This document shows positions 1 to 9,675 of a DNA stretch of 29,359 bases, in pieces. The notes under the pieces are model-generated. The model had not been told where the DNA came from. It worked only from the letters and a program-made list of their open reading frames with translations, and made no database searches. The stretch is from assembly GCA_004009845.1 (NCBI GenBank), contig RMBW01000201.1:1-29359 (forward strand), written 5' to 3'. The position numbers and the translations under genes were made by a program. The stretch comes from Davidsoniella eucalypti. Lineage: Eukaryota > Ascomycota > Sordariomycetes > Microascales > Ceratocystidaceae. Position 1 is the first letter of the stretch. Each line of letters opens with the position of its first letter.

Positions 1-57
1 GCTCGGGTGTGCAGGTGACCAAGGTGGTGCAGCCAATATTGCTGCCTTAGCCTACCA
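1..57 (-). other. 3' untranslated region of copy A (partial)
   Basis: On the minus strand this matches the sequence after the pol end of copy B (about 9660-9720) nearly base for base, so it is the pol-to-LTR spacer of copy A. No gene is seen in it. Confidence 0.75.
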
Positions 58-3000
58 TCAGTGGACTGCGTGTGTCCATACTCGTACCATGGTCCTTCTC
101 GGGCCATCCTCTGGTAGCAACCAGGCAGTGTAAAGGGATTGGAGGGTCACGTTCCAATTCTTTTTCGTCTTCTCCGTGAAAACCAACCATGCTGCAGTGT
201 CCTTCACGTGTTCCAATGGTTCCCAGGTAGCATCTTGGTAACCTTTCCATTTGACCAAGGCTTGCGTGTGTCCATGGCGGGTACGTTGCTTGACGATTGC
301 TTCCACTCTGTACTCGCCTGTTTCCACAGAGTCGTCTTCAAGTGCTTCCCTAGCCGTGATAGCCGCGGGCTCATCATCTGGTACTTCCTGCGAGGGTAAG
401 GGGTTGTTGGGAGCTCGGCGGATTAGGCTTACGTGGAAAACAGGGTGGATGCCTGTAGGCACGTTCAATCGTACGTTGTGGGTACCTGTAACCTCTAGGA
501 CTGTGTACAGTCTGGCCAACCAGTCTAACTTCTTGGACGGTCTCTCCGTGGTCAGGTTCTTCGTGTTGAGGTATACCTTATCTCCCACTCTGAAACTCTC
601 GGATGGTTGACGGAGACGGTTGGCGCTGGTTTCCTGATGTTCCTGGGTGGCAGCCATAGCTACGATCGCGAATTGGGTTGCGTCGCTTAGTTTGGACAGC
701 CATTCCTGGGCACCACAAACAGGAGATTTGTCAGAGGCCGGGGGACCTTGAACGGAGGGCTCAATAATGTCCACGTTGAAACCATGAGTGGTGAAGAAAG
801 GGGAGAGGCCAGTGGTTGAGGAAATGCGGTTGTTGAGGGCCAATTGCGCTTGGGGCAGTAGTGAGGCCCAGTCGTCCTGTGCGAAGGAACAGAAATTGCG
901 CAAGTACGTTTCAATCTCCTGATTACTGCGCTCCTGACTACCATCAGTCTGGGGGTGGAAAGCAGTAGATAGGCGGCGTTGAATCCCAAAGCGACGGCAT
1001 ACTTCGCCCCAAAACAGCTGAGCAAATTGAGGCCCTCTGTCGGAAACGATTGCAAGGGGGAAGCCATGGTGGGAAAAGACGTGGATCAGCAGGGCTTCAG
1101 CAGTGGCTTGTGCGGTAATGGCCTTCATGGGGATCAGGATTTGCGACTTCGACAGGCGGTCGGTGACTCCTAGAATAGAAGTGTAGCCAGCAGAAGGGGG
1201 TAATGGGCCGATAAAGTCCATGGCCAGTTCAGACCAAGGTCTGGACGGTACTGGCAGGGGCTTCAACAGGCCACGCTTCTGCTCTCGCCAAATCTTGCTT
1301 TTTCCACAAGAAGAGCAATTCGACACGAACTGTCGGACATCATTGGTGAGGCCAGGCCAGGCATATTCGCGCGATACTAAGTCACGGGTAATTGCTCTGC
1401 CGGGGTGGCCTGCGAGGGTAGAGTCGTGAATTTGCTGGATGATTTTGGTCCTCAGGGGTTCATGGTGAGGGACCCAAAGTCTATCACGCCAGCGTAGTCT
1501 TCCTTCAGAGTCTAGCTTGCACTCGCTCATTTGCCATTGCAAACCCCAGTCGGCTGGGAATGAGCGAGCTCCTTCTCGTACTAGTTTACGAGCTAACCAC
1601 CAACGGTTGCATTGGGTCAGAGCCTGGTTCCATAGGCTAGTCATCTCGGGGTCCGCGAAGGGGGAGGTCACAGCTTCCTTAGTCGCCTTGTCGTCAGTCG
1701 GCGCGTCCTTGTCAGGCTCCTGAGCCCAAACTGCGCCGATTACCACCAGGTCGTTGCTTGACTCACTCTTCTCGAGGAGTTGGTGGAAGCGACTAGCCAG
1801 CCTGTCGTCACTTTCGTTGGCTGGCATATCCTGGTCCCTTCTAGACAGGGCGTCTGGCACAACTTGCTCAGTACCTGGGCGGTGGCGTAGGCAGAAACTA
1901 AAGTCCGAAAGCTCATATCCCCAGCGGCGTTGTCTCTCGGCCAGCGTTCTCTTGGTCTGAAAGTACTCCAAGTTACGGTGGTCGGTCCACACCACGAAGT
2001 CAACCCCTAGGAGGAAATGGCGCCATTCTCGAATGGACCAGTAGATGGCCAACATCTCCTTATCGTGGATGGGGTAGTTGGCTTCGGGGGGTGTGAGCTT
2101 GCGTGAGAGAAATGCAATGGGGTGCATGAGACCATCGTCTCCTCGCTGAGACAACTCTGCTCCCAGGGCGTAACCGGAAGAGTCTGCGGTCAATACCGTT
2201 TCTCTCAGCGGGTCAAAGGGGGTCAGAACAGGGGGAGTGAGGAAGGCTCTCTTAACCTCGGCGAACGCGTGCGCACATGCGTCGGACCAAACAAAGGGGG
2301 TATCCTTCTTGGTTAACCCTACCATCGGCGCTATCATTTCAGACAGTCGAGGTACAAAGTCTCGATAGAAGTTAACAAAGCCGATGAAACCACGTAGACC
2401 TTTCAAAGTTGTGGGAGAATTCCAGTTGCGAATCGCAAGGGTTTTCTCAGGGTCTGCCTTGATGCCAATACCTGGGCCAACGATGAAGCCGAGGAACTTG
2501 ATTTCCTTAGCTAGGAACTGGCACTTGCGGAGGTCGAGTTGCAGGCCGGCGAGATCGAGTGCGTGGACAATTTCGAGCACTAACTTCCTGTGCTCTTCCT
2601 CAGTACCACTGGAGTAGATGTCCACATCGTCAATGTAGGCGCTGCAGCTGATGCCTAGCCACTTTCGGAGGACCGAGTTGATGTAGCGTTGAAACGCAGC
2701 AGGGGCATTCGTCAGACCAAAGGGATCACGTTCCACTCGAAGGCCCCTAGAGGAGTCCGAAAGGCGGTTAACTCCTCAGAACCAGGGGCAATCCGAATAC
2801 GATGGAATGCGGCAATAACGTCGACCTTGGAGACCCATTTAGCAGCCGAGATTTGCCGAAGGGTGTCGTGGATAAGGGGCAGTGGGTAAGAGTCCTTCTT
2901 GGAGATGGCGTTAACTGCGCGGTAGTCCACACAGAAGCGAATTCCACCTCCAGGTTTCTTTACAAATAGGACGGGGAGCCCACTTCAGATTTTGTATCCT

Positions 3001-3751
3001 TTATCCATCTTGTCCCCAGTAGTTCAGTCAAAGTCTTTTGCATCACCAACAGTTCAGCGCGCGACAGCGGGTAGAGCGATTGCACAGGTAACGTTTTCCC
3101 TTCAAGCAGTTCGATCTTCAGGTCTACTCCAGGCCTGTGTGGCGGGAGGTCCTTCGAGGCTTTGGCTTCGAACGCGGACGCTACAGGTTTCAGCCACTCT
3201 GGTAGAGGCGGTCTTTCCTGTTCCTTCTGCTCCAGCGCCCTGTTGACATCTTCTAACGTGATGCGGAATACAGCGGCGTCGTCGTTGTCACAGAGTTTAT
3301 GGAACTCTTCAGGCGTTAGTTCTTCGGCCGTAGTGACTTCGATTTGTCCAGAGCGCGGGTGCAGGTGTACGTCGTGGTTAATTAGCCAGCGTTGACCGAG
3401 TATTAGGTCTTCGGTTTGGCCGGGGACGACGTAGGCCCAAATGTCCTCGTGGTGGTCAGGTAGGTGTAGCGTAAACTGGGCTATCTGAGTGATGAGAGGC
3501 GGGTTGGACTGTGAGGCGGCGAGGGAGACCTTGCGGGGTTCGATAGGTGGGTCTTCGTAGCGTATGGAAGGAGGCGCGGGGGACGACGGCAAGGCAGAGG
3601 CAGCCACTGTCGACGAGAGCTTTCGTAGGCAAAGTGTTCAAACGTAAATCTAAATACAATCCCTTAGCTCCCATCTCTTGTCTAACTATCTTCTCACCTT
3701 CCGTCGTATCCTCCAGGTCAGGGCGCGACTTGTCCTGACCACCTAAAAATC
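58..3751 (-). pseudogene. pol: pol of copy A: PR-RT-RNaseH-IN-chromodomain, frameshifted
   Basis: This is the homologue of the intact pol at 6056-9675. The order is aspartic protease (LVDSG at the N-terminus), RT with YIDD, RNase H, zinc-binding and DDE integrase, and a C-terminal chromodomain (YRVEAI, LVKWKGY, TWEP). Translation would enter by -1 frameshift from gag at 3743-3751; the region up to the first methionine is open in that frame and pol has no start codon of its own near it. Against copy B there are single-base deletions at about 3580 (after the protease DSG region), 2972 (start of RT), 2719 (RT, before the YIDD motif) and 103 (last few codons). The segments between them stay open, the longest being 58-2720. 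The lesions are recent or are assembly errors, since the surrounding sequence is almost unchanged. It would not give a full polyprotein as written. Confidence 0.88.
3716..3751 (-). promoter_or_regulatory. Predicted -1 ribosomal frameshift site and stem-loop, copy A
   Basis: On the minus strand gag ends GAT TTT TAG. Slipping the TTT codon back one base gives TTT TTA GGT and opens the pol frame without interruption, while frame 0 and frame +1 both stop shortly after. Three bases after TTTTTA is a perfect 7-bp stem, GGTCAGG with CCTGACC (plus positions 3716-3722 and 3734-3740), with an 11-nt loop. Equivalent sites occur at 16786-16820 and 21684-21718 with different stem bases that still pair. 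Confidence 0.7.
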
Positions 3752-5539
3752 CAGTTCAATTAGGTCGTATTCTGACCCGTTCTCCGCTACCTTAGAGTCG
3801 ACCTTGGCTACCGTCGTAGTGGTGTTGTCAGGGGGAGGTAGCACACGATCCATGGCCCGTTCGTCATACTTCGCGATTTCCTCACGCATTACCGTGCGTA
3901 TGGCGTTGATGGACAGCTGATTGTTGGAGGGGCCTGGCTGGGAAGAGCGCTGGGGGCAACGGCGTGCGATGTGATCCTTGAGTCCACAGATAAAGCATGC
4001 GTTTTCGCGCATTAACCGGTGTCGTTCCGACTCGGACAGTTTTGGTCTGTCTGAGCGGGCAGCAAGCTGAGGGCGGTTCTCCCGACGGGTCTGTTGGTCA
4101 GGCCGCTCTCTCCAGTTACTCGACTTGGTGTGCTCGGGCTTAGGGGTGGACTCAACGATGCGGCGCTTACCAGTGGGGCGGTCGAAGTGCTTCAAGAGGC
4201 TGTCAATGATGGCGTGGTATGAGTTGGACTCCCAAGCCCATCCGGTGCGTTCAACCAAATCGTCACGCATGGCAGAACGTAGGATGTCGATCAACGTGGT
4301 GTCGTCGTGAATGCCGGCTTCCATGGCTAGGGTTTCGAATCGGAGGTGGAAGGCTTTGAAGGTTTCACGATCTCCCTGAGCGGACTTGTAGAAGGCGATG
4401 CGAGCGTTAGTGAGTCGTTCGCGCGACCGGAACATATCGTCGAGTTTCTCCAGCAGCAGATCGTAGGGTCTGGATCGTTGGCAGATAGAGTCGAAAAAGA
4501 CGTTCAACTTGGCTTGCGTGTTCGTGCCTAAGCGGCCGTACAGGTAGACTGCCTTAGAGAGGTCACCGCCTAGGGCTGTTCCATCGATTAACATCTTGTT
4601 CGTTGCCAGTCTTCTCCAGATCTCGTAGTCAGAGTGCAAGCCGCTGAATTCGCTAAGTAGAGGCTGGACCTGACGGGGTAGGTTTTGGCTGGACGAGACG
4701 GGTAGTGGCTGAGGAGCAGGGGCAGGCGGTAGCGGAGGAGCGGCAGTATCATGACGCTCTTTGGCGAACAGCATTTGACCGAGTCGATTCATCATAGACT
4801 TCATTTCTACCATGTCAGTTTGCAGAGAGTCCAGACGGTCGGCTTCACGCGAGGGTTGGCGACCACGGTCAGATTCAGGGTAGGTATCGCGGGGTCTCAT
4901 GCTTTCGGCCAGACGTGCCAGGTCAGAGGTATCAGATGGGATGTCACTGGCGTCGTCTTCATCGTCTGCGGGTAGGGGGTTGCGAGAAGTGGTTACTCGA
5001 CTCAGGGTGCGTGCATGAGTTGTCTCGGTCGCGATCAATTGTTCAGTGGTTTCCCTGGCCTTGGAGCGTGCTCTCGTGGGGGTGCGAGGCAGGCCCATGA
5101 ATGGTGACTTGAGAAGGGAAGGGCGGAGCGAGGTTCGAGCAACGCGTTCCTGACGCGTACGGGCTTGGCCGATGTGAACATGGCCGACAAAACCGCTGGT
5201 GAAAGATAGATGTCCTAGGTGGCTGTGGAAATGCTGACTGTGACTAAGGATGTCACGGGAGGCAGGGCAGAATCCTAGGACGGCAGCGAGGCGCGCACGT
5301 TCCTTACGTTTAAAGAGTGCAAGGTAGCACCAGCCGGGTCTACTCCAGGGTCGATCCTCGGGTAGGCCTACGGCCGACAGCGTGTAACCCTCAGGAGGTT
5401 CCTGGCTGGGGTCTAGGAGGTGTACGCGGGCCAGGGCTAGTTTCTCCTTGATAATTAGGAAGGCCTCGTAGTAGCCAACGAGGGCGGCGCAGTTCAGGGA
5501 GGCCAGGATGACCAGAAACAGGAAGGTGAAGTCAGACAT
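3743..5539 (-). CDS. gag: Gag of copy A (598 aa) with N-terminal hydrophobic anchor and CCHC knuckle
   Basis: This is the structural protein of the retrotransposon particle. The start at 5539 is the first methionine after the leader and aligns with the Gag start of copy C. Residues about 4-25 are strongly hydrophobic (FTFLFLVILASL and on), which looks like a signal anchor. Residues about 66-120 hold a conserved block (PGWCYLALFKRKERARLA, then HLGHLSF and GHV) shared with the Gags of C and E. A low-complexity, Arg/Ser-rich linker follows, then a capsid-like region at about 285-430 (YEIWRRLATNKM, LYGRLGTNTQAKLN, FHLRFETLAMEAGI). One zinc knuckle CFICGLKDHIARRC (C-x2-C-x4-H-x4-C) lies at about 515-528. 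The frame ends DLIELDF with the stop inside the frameshift signal. The homologue in C is broken, so this is the only intact full-length Gag in the window. Confidence 0.85.
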   Translation of the reverse strand: MSDFTFLFLVILASLNCAALVGYYEAFLIIKEKLALARVHLLDPSQEPPEGYTLSAVGLPEDRPWSRPGWCYLALFKRKERARLAAVLGFCPASRDILSHSQHFHSHLGHLSFTSGFVGHVHIGQARTRQERVARTSLRPSLLKSPFMGLPRTPTRARSKARETTEQLIATETTHARTLSRVTTSRNPLPADDEDDASDIPSDTSDLARLAESMRPRDTYPESDRGRQPSREADRLDSLQTDMVEMKSMMNRLGQMLFAKERHDTAAPPLPPAPAPQPLPVSSSQNLPRQVQPLLSEFSGLHSDYEIWRRLATNKMLIDGTALGGDLSKAVYLYGRLGTNTQAKLNVFFDSICQRSRPYDLLLEKLDDMFRSRERLTNARIAFYKSAQGDRETFKAFHLRFETLAMEAGIHDDTTLIDILRSAMRDDLVERTGWAWESNSYHAIIDSLLKHFDRPTGKRRIVESTPKPEHTKSSNWRERPDQQTRRENRPQLAARSDRPKLSESERHRLMRENACFICGLKDHIARRCPQRSSQPGPSNNQLSINAIRTVMREEIAKYDERAMDRVLPPPDNTTTTVAKVDSKVAENGSEYDLIELDF

Positions 5540-5861
5540 CGTGACTAAGGGCGCAAGGGGTAATCAAGCGGACTGGTAGGGGCAAGCCTGGTAAGGGGAA
5601 GGCTTGGACAAGGGGGCAGACTGTTTAGAGGGAGTCTGGACGAGGTAAGAGGGCAAACAGAGACAGTGTTTGGACAGAGGAGGAAAAGCAAGCGGACGGC
5701 TTCAACAAAGTAGAGGGCAAGCGGACAGCTTGGACAGGATAGAAAGCAAGCGGATGGCTTGGACAGAATAGGTAGCAAGCGGACGGCTTGGACAGAGATA
5801 ACACAGCGAGCAGATGCTCGGACAAGGGGGCAAGCGGATGCTTGGACAAGATAAAGAAGTT
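5540..5861 (-). other. 5' leader of copy A between PBS and gag
   Basis: This is about 320 nt of non-coding leader on the sense (minus) strand. Reading frames through it are not conserved, and the repeat period near 29 nt is not a multiple of three. Most of it is the hairpin array described separately. A packaging, dimerisation or translation role is inference only. Confidence 0.7.
5583..5844 (-). repeat. Tandem array of nine short covarying hairpins in the gag leader
   Basis: Plus-strand stem arms: CAAGCCT/AGGCTTG (5583-5589, 5600-5606), CAGACT/AGTCTG (5617-5622, 5633-5638), CAAACA/TGTTTG (5654-5659, 5667-5672), AAGC/GCTT (5690-5693, 5699-5702), CAAGC/GCTTG (5718-5732, 5747-5761, 5776-5790), CGAGC/GCTCG (5807-5811, 5816-5820) and CAAGC/GCTTG (5831-5844). 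The second arm is mostly followed by GACA. Stem sequence changes between units while pairing is kept, so structure appears to be selected. Units are spaced 24-37 nt apart, and 29 nt in the most regular part. Confidence 0.8.
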
Positions 5862-5872
5862 ATCGGTCTCAA
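5862..5872 (-). other. Self-priming primer binding site, copy A
   Basis: On the minus strand TTGAGACCGAT lies 2 nt after the LTR end. It is the exact reverse complement of ATCGGTCTCAA inside the LTR at 5929-5939, with mismatches on both sides, so the match is exactly 11 nt. This is the arrangement of the Tf1/sushi group, where the mRNA 5' end folds back to prime minus-strand DNA, rather than a tRNA-primed site. Confidence 0.82.
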
Positions 5873-5874
5873 AA

Positions 5875-6055
5875 TGAGACGATATACGAGGAGTTGCGAT
5901 GAAAACTGGTCGTAAAAGAGTAGTTCGATTGAGACCGATGAAGGAGAAAGAGAAACTAAGACTAATAATCGGCGGGAATAGGTCCCTACTTATAGCCGAT
6001 TCTAGTACTGACAAGGAATGCCTTGGCTAACCTTACTAGGCCTTAGTCTCTTACA
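5875..6055 (-). repeat. 5' LTR of copy A (181 bp, TG...CA)
   Basis: On the minus strand it starts TGTAAGAGAC at 6055 and ends GTCTCA at 5875. The same 181-bp sequence is at 9910-10090 in the plus direction, with one difference by eye (C/T about 40 bases downstream of the R start). It contains a TATA box, the inferred R start (ATCGGTCTCAA) and a short U5. Its outer edge is the junction with copy B. Confidence 0.92.
5987..5994 (-). promoter_or_regulatory. TATA box of copy A LTR promoter
   Basis: The minus strand reads TATAAGTAGGGACC. The R start (ATCGGTC at 5939) lies 55 nt downstream. The same motif and spacing occur in the other LTRs of the window. Confidence 0.65.
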
Positions 6056-9000
6056 GTTTATACTTAGATTTGTCTATTAATGAACTTTCGACTAAAGCTC
6101 TCGTCGACAGTGGCTGCCTCTGCCTCGCCGTCGTCCCTCCGCGCCTACTCCCCTACGCTACCCAGACCCAGCCTATCGAGCCTCGCAAGGTCTCCCTCGC
6201 CTCCTCCCAGTCCGACCCCCCGGTCATCACTCAGATAGCTCAGTTTACGCTACACCTACCTGACCACCACGAGGACATTTGGGCCTACGTCGTCCCCGGC
6301 CAAACCGAAGACCTGATACTCGGTCAACGCTGGCTCATCAACCACGATGTACACCTGCACCCTCGTTCTGGACAGATTGAAGTCACTACAGCTGAGGAGT
6401 TAACACCTGAGGAATTCCACAAACTCTGCGACAACGACGACACTGCTGTTTACCGCATCACACTAGAAGATGTTAACAGAGCGCTGGAGCAGAAAGAACT
6501 GGAAAGACCTCCCCTCCCCGAATGGTTAAGACCTGTCGCCTCTGCGTTCGAAGCCAAAGCCTCGAAGGACCTCCCGCCACACCGGCCTGGAGTGGACTTG
6601 AAAATCGAGCTGCTGGAAGGGAAGACATTACCTGTACAATCGTTGTATCCGCTGTCTCGTGCAGAACTATTGGTGATGCAGAAGACATTGACCGAACTGT
6701 TGTCTACAAGATGGATAAAAGACACAAAGTCTGAAGTGGGCTCCCCAGTGCTATTTGTAAAGAAACCTGGAGGTGGAATTCGTTTCTGCGTAGACTACCG
6801 CGCAGTCAACGCTATTTCCAAAAAGGACTCATACCCCTTACCCCTTATCCACGACACCCTTCGGCAAATTTCGGAAGCCAAGTGGGTGTCCAAGGTCGAT
6901 GTCATTGCTGCCTTCCATCGCATTCGTATCGCCCCTGGCTACGAGGAGTTAACCGCATTTCGGACTCCCCTAGGGGCCTTTGAATGGAACGTTATCCCTT
7001 TCGGTTTGACTAATGCCCCTGCTGCGTTCCAGCGTTACATCAATTCGGTCCTTCGGAAATGGCTAGGCATCAGCTGCAGCGCCTACATTGACGATGTGGA
7101 CATCTACTCCAGTGGTACTGAGGAAGAGCACAGGAAGTTAGTGCTCGAAATTGTCCACGCGCTCGATCTCGCCGGCCTACAACTCGACCTCCGCAAGTGC
7201 CAGTTCCTAGCTAAGGAAATCAAGTTCCTCGGCTTCATTGTTGGCCCAGGTATTGGCATCAAGGCAGACCCTGAGAAAACCCTTGCGATCCGCAACTGGA
7301 ATTCTCCCACAACTTTGAAAGGTCTACGTGGATTCATCGGCTTTGTCAACTTCTATCGAGACTTTGTACCTCGACTGTCTGAAATGATAGCGCCGATGGT
7401 AGGGTTAACCAAGAAGGATACCCCCTTTGTTTGGTCTGACGCATGTGCGCACGCTTTCGCCGAGGTTAAGAGAGCCTTCCTCACTCCCCCTGTTTTGACC
7501 CCCTTTGACCCGCTGAGAGAAACGGTATTGACCGCGGACTCATCCGGTTACGCCCTGGGAGCAGAATTGTCTCAACGAGGAGATGATGGTCTCATGCATC
7601 CCATTGCCTTCCTTTCTCGCAAACTCACACCCCCCGAAGCCAACTACCCCATTCACGACAAGGAGATGTTGGCCATCTACTGGTCCATTCGCGAATGGCG
7701 CCATTTCCTCCTAGGGGTCGACTTTGTGGTGTGGACTGATCACCGGAACTTGGAATACTTTCAGACCAAGAGAACGTTGGCTGAGAGACAGCGCCGCTGG
7801 GGATATGAGCTTTCGGACTTTAGTTTCTGCCTACGCCACCGCCCAGGTACTGAGCAAGTTGTGCCAGACGCCCTGTCTAGAAGGGACCAGGATATGCCAG
7901 CCAACGAAAGTGACGACAGGCTGGCTAGTCGCTTCCACCAACTCCTCGAGAAGAGTGAGTCAAGCAACGACCTGGTGGTAATCGGCGCAGTTTGGGCTCA
8001 GGAGCCTGACAAGGACGCGCCGACTGACGACAAGGCGACTAAGGAAGCTGTGACCTCCCCCTTCGCGGACCCCGAGATGACTAGCCTATGGAACCAGGCT
8101 CTAGCCCAATGCAACCGTTGGTGGATAGCTCGGAAATTAGTACGAGAGGGAGCTCGCTCATTCCCAGCCGACTGGGGTTTGCAATGGCAAATGAGCGAGT
8201 GCAAACTAGACTCGGAAGGGAGACTACGCTGGCGTGATAGACTTTGGGTCCCTCACCACGAGCCCTTGAGGACCAAAATTATCCAGCAGATCCACGATTC
8301 CACCCTCGCAGGCCACCCCGGCAGAGCAATCACCCGCGACTTAGTGTCGCGCGAATATGCCTGGCCTGGTCTGACCAACGATGTCCGTCAGTTCGTATCG
8401 AATTGCTCGTCTTGCGGAAAAAGCAAGATTTGGCGAGAGCAGAAGCGCGGCCTGCTGAAACCCCTACCAGTACCGTCCAGACCTTGGTCTGAATTGGCTA
8501 TGGACTTTATCGGCCCGTTACCCCCTTCTGCTGGTTGCACCTCCATTCTAGGGGTCACTGATCGTCTGTCTAAATCACAGATTCTGATTCCTATGAAGGC
8601 TATCACCGCACAAGCCACCGCTGAAGCCCTGCTGATCCACGTCTTTTCTCACCACGGTTTCCCCCTTGCTATCGTTTCCGATAGAGGGCCTCAATTTGCG
8701 CAGTTATTTTGGGGCGAAGTATGCCGTCGCTTTGGGATCCAGCGTCGCCTGTCCACAGCGTTCCATCCTCAGACGGATGGCAGCCAAGAACGCAGTAATC
8801 AGGAGATTGAAACGTACCTTCGCAATTTCTGTTCCTTCGCTCAGGACGACTGGGCCTCCTTGCTGCCTCAAGCACAACTCGCCTTGAACAACAGGATCTC
8901 TTCCGCTACGGGTCTCTCACCGTTCTTCATGACCCACGGGTTTAACGTTGACATTATCGAACCATCTGTACAAGGTCCCCCTGCCTCCGACAAGTCTCCT

Positions 9001-9675
9001 GTTTGTGGTGCCCAGGAATGGTTGTCCAAACTAAGCAACGCAACACAATTCGCGATCGTAGCTATGGCCGCCACCCAAGAGCACCAGGAAACTAGCGCTA
9101 ACCGTCTCCGTCAACCATCTGAGAGCTTCAGAGTGGGAGACAAGGTCTACCTCAACACGAAGAACTTGACCACGGAGAGACCGTCCAAGAAGCTAGACTG
9201 GTTGGCCAGACTGTACACAGTCCTAGAGGTTACAGGCACCCACAACGTACGATTGAACGTGCCCACAGGCATCCATCCTGTTTTCCACGTAAGCCTAATC
9301 CGCCGAGCTCCCAACAACCCCTTACCCTCACAGGAAGTACCTGATGATGAGCCCGCGGCTATCACGGCTAGGGAAGCACTGGAAGACGACTCTGTGGAAA
9401 CAGGCGAGTACAGAGTGGAAGCAATCGTCAAGCAACGTACCCGCCATGGACACACGCAAGCCTTGGTCAAATGGAAAGGTTACCAAGATGCTACCTGGGA
9501 ACCATTGGAACACGTGAAGGACACTGCAGCATGGTTGGTCTTCACGGAGAAGACGAAGAAGAATTGGAACGTGACCCTCCAATCCCTTTACACTGCCTGG
9601 TTGCTACCAGAGGATGGCCCCGAGAAGGACCATGGTACGAGTATGGACACACGCAGTCCACTGATGGTAGGCTAA
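6056..9675 (+). CDS. pol: Pol of copy B: PR-RT-RNaseH-IN-chromodomain (partial, about 1,200 aa, open)
   Basis: Residues are numbered from 6070. Protease has LVDSG at 11-15. RT spans about 150-430, with VLFVKKPGGG, FRTPLGAFEWNV and the catalytic YIDD at 339-342. RNase H has D490 (TADSSG), E532 (HDKEML) and D557 (TDHRN). Integrase has an HHCC zinc-binding part (H742, GHPGRAI, CSSCGKSK) and a catalytic D812, D871, E907 with the D-x35-E spacing. A GPY/F-like C-terminal part (DWLARLYTVLEV) precedes a chromodomain at about 1112-1160 with YRVEAI, LVKWKGY and TWEP. Chromodomains of this class bind modified histone tails and direct integration. There is no ATG at the true beginning: the family enters pol by frameshift from gag, and the 5' end is cut by copy A. 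The frame is otherwise unbroken, so the enzyme modules could be functional if translated. Confidence 0.93.

Larger units (their letters stand above)
1..6055 (-). mobile_element. Ty3/gypsy chromovirus copy A (5' LTR, leader, gag, pol; 3' LTR outside window)
   Basis: On the minus strand the order is LTR (6055-5875), leader with hairpin array, gag (5539-3743), then pol in the -1 frame down to about 58. The window ends in its 3' untranslated region, so the 3' LTR lies to the left. Its LTR differs from the 181-bp LTR at 9910-10090 at one position by eye, so copies A and B belong to one recent family. The outer LTR edge at 6055 directly abuts the pol sequence of copy B, which fits insertion of A into B in opposite orientation. 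Gag is a single open frame while pol carries about four single-base deletions, so A is probably non-autonomous unless these are sequence errors. Confidence 0.9.

Noticed and set aside
687..1067. Medium open frames overlapping pol A, B and C in other frames
   Set aside because: Similar shadow frames recur in each pol copy because the DNA is homologous. None shows a domain, and pol explains the region.
5583..5844. CRISPR-like array (regular short repeats with spacers)
   Set aside because: The repeats are short palindromic stems with purine-rich, similar spacers, inside a retrotransposon leader in a eukaryotic setting. No cas gene is present.
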